A stretch of 64,000 bases of DNA from positions 4,838,501 through 4,902,500 of the forward strand of contig NZ_CP112998.1 of assembly GCF_026625565.1 (NCBI RefSeq). The letters are read 5' to 3'. Positions within the stretch are counted from its first letter, which is position 1. Each line of letters starts with the position of its first letter. The notes beneath the pieces are model-generated. The model had not been told where the DNA came from. It ran no database searches and saw only the letters and a program-made list of their open reading frames with translations. The DNA is from Dyadobacter pollutisoli. GTDB taxonomy: Bacteria > Bacteroidota > Bacteroidia > Cytophagales > Spirosomataceae. The translations under genes and the position numbers were made by a program. Positions 61,492 to 64,000 of the stretch are shown here, piece by piece.

Positions 61492-62991
61492 ATGACATTC
61501 ATTTCGCTTCAAGACGTTTTTGTACGTAAATATGACTCAACGGTTTTATCAGAATTTAACTGGAAAATTAAGAAAGGAGAAAACTGGGCTATCATTGGCC
61601 CCAATGGTTCCGGTAAAACACTGCTCCTTGATGTCATTGCTGGCAAATGGCCCATTGCCTCCGGAAAAATAACTTACGATTGGACAGAACCGCTGCGCGA
61701 TACCATTGAACTGGCCTCTAATGATTATTCTTTCAACAGGATTGTGAGCGCCGGTGCCGAATATTACCAGCAGCGTTTTCATGCATATGAATCCGAGCGG
61801 GCCCCTACCGTCCGCGCGATACTGACCGATCAGCTCAAACCTGTCGGTACCGTTGATGAAAAATCGGTAAGTTTGAAGCCTTCCAAAGTGAGCGAAGAAG
61901 CGCTTTCCGAAGTGAGTGAATTGCTGTCCATTACGCATTTGCTGGACCATCCTTTCGTAACGCTTTCCAATGGTGAAACGCGTCGGATGCTATTGGCGAA
62001 ATCGCTTTTGAAGAAACCAAAGATACTCCTGCTCGACAATGCATTTAGTGGCCTGGATGTACATTCGCGAGAGGTATTGCGAAACGCCCTGGCCGCCTTA
62101 TCGAAGCAAGGCGTAGCGATTATCATGGCTACCACCGCTACTGAAATGCCTTCATGTATTACCAACGTATTGGAACTAAATGAAGGGAAAGTTGAAAAGC
62201 AATCGCGTATCGCTGATTTCAAAGCCAAACTGGACACTGCTCATTTACCAAAGCCCGATCCTATCAAACTCGAACACTTCGGGCATCCCGAGTTTACGAA
62301 TTTCGAGTACGCGCTGGATTTGCGTAATACCAAAGTGAAATATCATGACCAGCTGATCCTGGACAATGTGAACTGGAAGATTGCAAAAGGCGAAAAATGG
62401 GCGTTATCAGGTGCAAATGGTTCCGGAAAATCAACCTTACTCAGCATTATCACGGCCGACAATCCACAAAGGTTTGCCAACGACTTTGATCTTTTTGACC
62501 GGAAACGGGGCGGAATTGGCGCTTCCATCTGGGATATCAAACAAAAGATAGGCCATGTTTCTCCCGAGCTGCATCTTTACTTCCCACGAAACACGACTGT
62601 TTTCAAAACCATTGCTTCCGGCTTTTTCGATGCAACCGGTGTGTTTTTCAAAAAACTGACCGATGTTCAAATCGAAAGGGTACATGAAGTTTCGGAACTT
62701 TTGCATGTGCATCATTTGATCGAGAAAGACTTTTCACAACTTTCAAAAGGACAGCAGCGAATGGTATTACTGGCCCGCGCATTAGTCAAAAACCCGCCGC
62801 TACTCATCCTCGACGAACCATGCCAGGGGCTGGACAGTGAGGCCATTGAATATTTCAAAGCAGTAGTAGACGCCATTTGCGCAACCCCGGAAAGAACACT
62901 CATTTACGTCTCCCATTATCCGCAGGAGATACCGAGCTGTGTGACGCATTTTTTAAAATTGGAGAAAGGGGTTGTGATTGAGAGCCTTTAG
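61492..62991 (+). CDS. Double ABC ATPase (ModF/PhrA-like)
   Basis: A 499-residue soluble protein with two ABC domains. Domain 1 has Walker A GPNGSGKTL, signature LSNGETRRM and Walker B ILLLDNAFSGLD, with Asn in place of the usual Glu after the Walker B Asp. Domain 2 has GANGSGKST, LSKGQQRM and LLILDEPCQGLD. The arrangement fits ModF or PhrA proteins, described as linked to molybdate transport or photorepair, though function is not firm. No permease is encoded nearby. It is not an ABC-F protein, as it lacks the linker. Confidence 0.88.
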   Translation: MTFISLQDVFVRKYDSTVLSEFNWKIKKGENWAIIGPNGSGKTLLLDVIAGKWPIASGKITYDWTEPLRDTIELASNDYSFNRIVSAGAEYYQQRFHAYESERAPTVRAILTDQLKPVGTVDEKSVSLKPSKVSEEALSEVSELLSITHLLDHPFVTLSNGETRRMLLAKSLLKKPKILLLDNAFSGLDVHSREVLRNALAALSKQGVAIIMATTATEMPSCITNVLELNEGKVEKQSRIADFKAKLDTAHLPKPDPIKLEHFGHPEFTNFEYALDLRNTKVKYHDQLILDNVNWKIAKGEKWALSGANGSGKSTLLSIITADNPQRFANDFDLFDRKRGGIGASIWDIKQKIGHVSPELHLYFPRNTTVFKTIASGFFDATGVFFKKLTDVQIERVHEVSELLHVHHLIEKDFSQLSKGQQRMVLLARALVKNPPLLILDEPCQGLDSEAIEYFKAVVDAICATPERTLIYVSHYPQEIPSCVTHFLKLEKGVVIESL

Positions 62992-63048
62992 GATTGCAGT
63001 TCATTTCAATAGTAAGCAAATTATTGCGGGATTTAAAACCGCAAATGT

Positions 63049-63550
63049 TACATCCCTACGGGATTTAATATTCTGCTAAATCCATATTTTTCTACTGAGG
63101 TTGCATCGCTACGCGATTAAGCCGTCGTTCAATTTGTACCGCAAAATGCCGTCAGGCATGTAACCTCGGTAGAAAAACGTTAGATATGACATTTTTGAAA
63201 TCCCGTAGGGATGTAACAATTTGGTGGGCGTGATTTGATATTATTAGCAAAAACCGAGGTTGCATCGCTACGCGATTAAGCCATCGTTCAATTTGTACCG
63301 CAAAATGCCGTCAGGCATGCAACCTCGGTAGAAAAACGTTAGATATGACATTTTTGAAATCCCGTAGGGATGTAACAATTTGGGGGGCGTGATTTGATAT
63401 TATTAGGCAAAAACCAAGGTGGTGTCAAGGTGGTGTCGCTACGCGATTTGGCTTACGGTTCAATTTGTACCGTAAAATGCCGTCAGGCATGTAACCTCGG
63501 TAGAAAACCACAGCATGAGATGGATTTTTAAATCCCGTAGGGATGTAACA
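63049..63550. repeat. Block of three ~159-bp repeat units with hairpins
   Basis: Three tandem units begin near 63095, 63252 and 63414. Units 1 and 2 are nearly identical with a period of 159 bases; unit 3 is more diverged and has an internal 11-base duplication. Each unit holds an inverted pair ACCGAGGTTGCAT and ATGCAACCTCGGT (perfect in unit 2), a small ATGCC-GTCA-GGCAT hairpin, TCGCTACGCGA, and TCCCGTAGGGA. The left end has GTTACATCCCTACGGGATTT in opposite orientation to the three right-hand copies. The units resemble REP/BIME-like elements of Bacteroidota. Confidence 0.85.
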
Positions 63551-63590
63551 TACCCCTACGCGTGTCCTCGCTACCATCCACCACGTATGC

Positions 63591-64000
63591 CTAATCCGTC
63601 AACCCCTCCATAAACTCAATAACCAACGCTATTTCCTTTGGCGTCAGGTTCAATTTATCGGCCGCGAATGTTTGATTATGCACTTCCAGTCCTAACCCCG
63701 CGCCGCCGCCTTCGTTGTAAAATTCCATTACTTCCTGCAAAGTATTGAATGCACCATTGTGCATGTAGGGTGCCGTTTTTGCAATATTCCGGACAGTACT
63801 GGTTTTAAATGCATTCTTCCATTGCGGAAACTGATTGTGAACGCCCCTTCCAAGATCTTGATCAGGCAATGGATGTTTCAGATCTGCACTGGCAGTTACA
63901 CCCAGCACTTCCGACTCGGTACGCTGATAATCCGGTGGCACCGTGCCATTGAAAAGAGGCATAAAATGACAGGTACCACATTTCGCCTTTCCCATAAACA
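63591..64000 (-). CDS. Cytochrome c peroxidase (CCP/MauG family), 5' end beyond window
   Basis: The C-terminal part of a minus-strand gene; the frame is open to the window edge, so the start lies outside. It shows the second heme motif MGKAKCGTCHFMPLFNG (CxxCH), then KTSTVRNIAKTAPYMHNGAFNTLQEVMEFYNEGG, the usual di-heme peroxidase C-terminal block with the distal Met in the NIAKTAPYMHNG region. It should reduce hydrogen peroxide in the periplasm using electrons from cytochromes. The 3' end lies 40 bases past the repeat block. Confidence 0.9.
   Translation of the reverse strand, partial: FMGKAKCGTCHFMPLFNGTVPPDYQRTESEVLGVTASADLKHPLPDQDLGRGVHNQFPQWKNAFKTSTVRNIAKTAPYMHNGAFNTLQEVMEFYNEGGGAGLGLEVHNQTFAADKLNLTPKEIALVIEFMEGLTD

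Noticed and set aside
61492..62991. ABC-F translation factor
   Set aside because: It has two ABC domains, but lacks the charged linker and the C-terminal coiled coil, and its sequence fits ModF/PhrA instead.
63049..63550. CRISPR array
   Set aside because: The units are about 159 bases long and nearly identical over their whole length; there are no short repeats with unique spacers and no cas genes.

Overview
The window reads as chromosomal DNA of a Bacteroidota bacterium of the order Cytophagales, most like Dyadobacter or another Spirosomataceae genus (genus is inference). Supporting signs are two SusC/SusD outer-membrane uptake pairs, a type IX secretion plug protein, DUF3276, DUF4302 and DUF5723 proteins, a C-terminal-CxxC SelW-like protein, promoters of the Bacteroidota type (TTTG, about 19-21 bases, TAnnTTTG), few Shine-Dalgarno sites, and several families of short intergenic repeats. 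No rRNA, convincing tRNA, prophage, intact insertion sequence or CRISPR array was seen.

Layout. 0-1.6 kb: end of a polysaccharide glycosyltransferase cluster. 1.7-13.5 kb: two convergent SusCD loci; the second also carries a zincin lipoprotein and a DUF4302 lipoprotein, an association known for peptide or metal-chelate type uptake loci. 13.7-34.6 kb: mostly housekeeping and envelope genes: siroheme synthase domain, ABC-F ATPase, Uma2 nuclease, T9SS plug, YchF, DUF3276, RlpA, a DUF58 protein, an unknown lipoprotein, RadA, a beta-barrel protein, a LytTR regulator, PheS, an esterase beside a circularly permuted ATP-grasp enzyme, DUF5723, MsrB and PBP1A. 34.6-36.4 kb: MsbA-like exporter.

36.6-43.4 kb: a carbohydrate catabolic cluster (AraC regulator, GH88-like hydrolase, TIM-barrel isomerase, Gfo/Idh oxidoreductase, SDR, MFS transporter) whose intergenic gaps are filled with four different kinds of short repeat. 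43.7-48.8 kb: a small secreted protein, a membrane-anchored patatin-like hydrolase paired with an unknown membrane protein, and a tandem pair of Tat-exported Gfo/Idh oxidoreductases of which the first is a truncated remnant. 49.1-53.8 kb: small proteins (Hsp20-like, SelW-like) and a four-gene operon with an unknown Cys-ended protein, a 7TM protein, a histidine kinase and a NarL-type regulator.

53.8-64 kb: DJ-1/PfpI proteins, RfbC, PyrF, LysA, a secreted YciI-like protein, ClpB, a double ABC ATPase, a 0.5-kb block of three ~159-bp repeat units, and the 3' end of a di-heme cytochrome c peroxidase gene that runs off the window.

Most notable for follow-up are the patatin/membrane-protein pair, the four-gene signalling operon with its shared GTAGAACTACGT motif (also found as a perfect palindrome upstream of the LytTR gene), a possible small RNA or attenuator near 50.8 kb, the 159-bp repeat block, and the deletion scar in the Gfo/Idh tandem. 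All functions are inferred by reading motifs; no database search was run.
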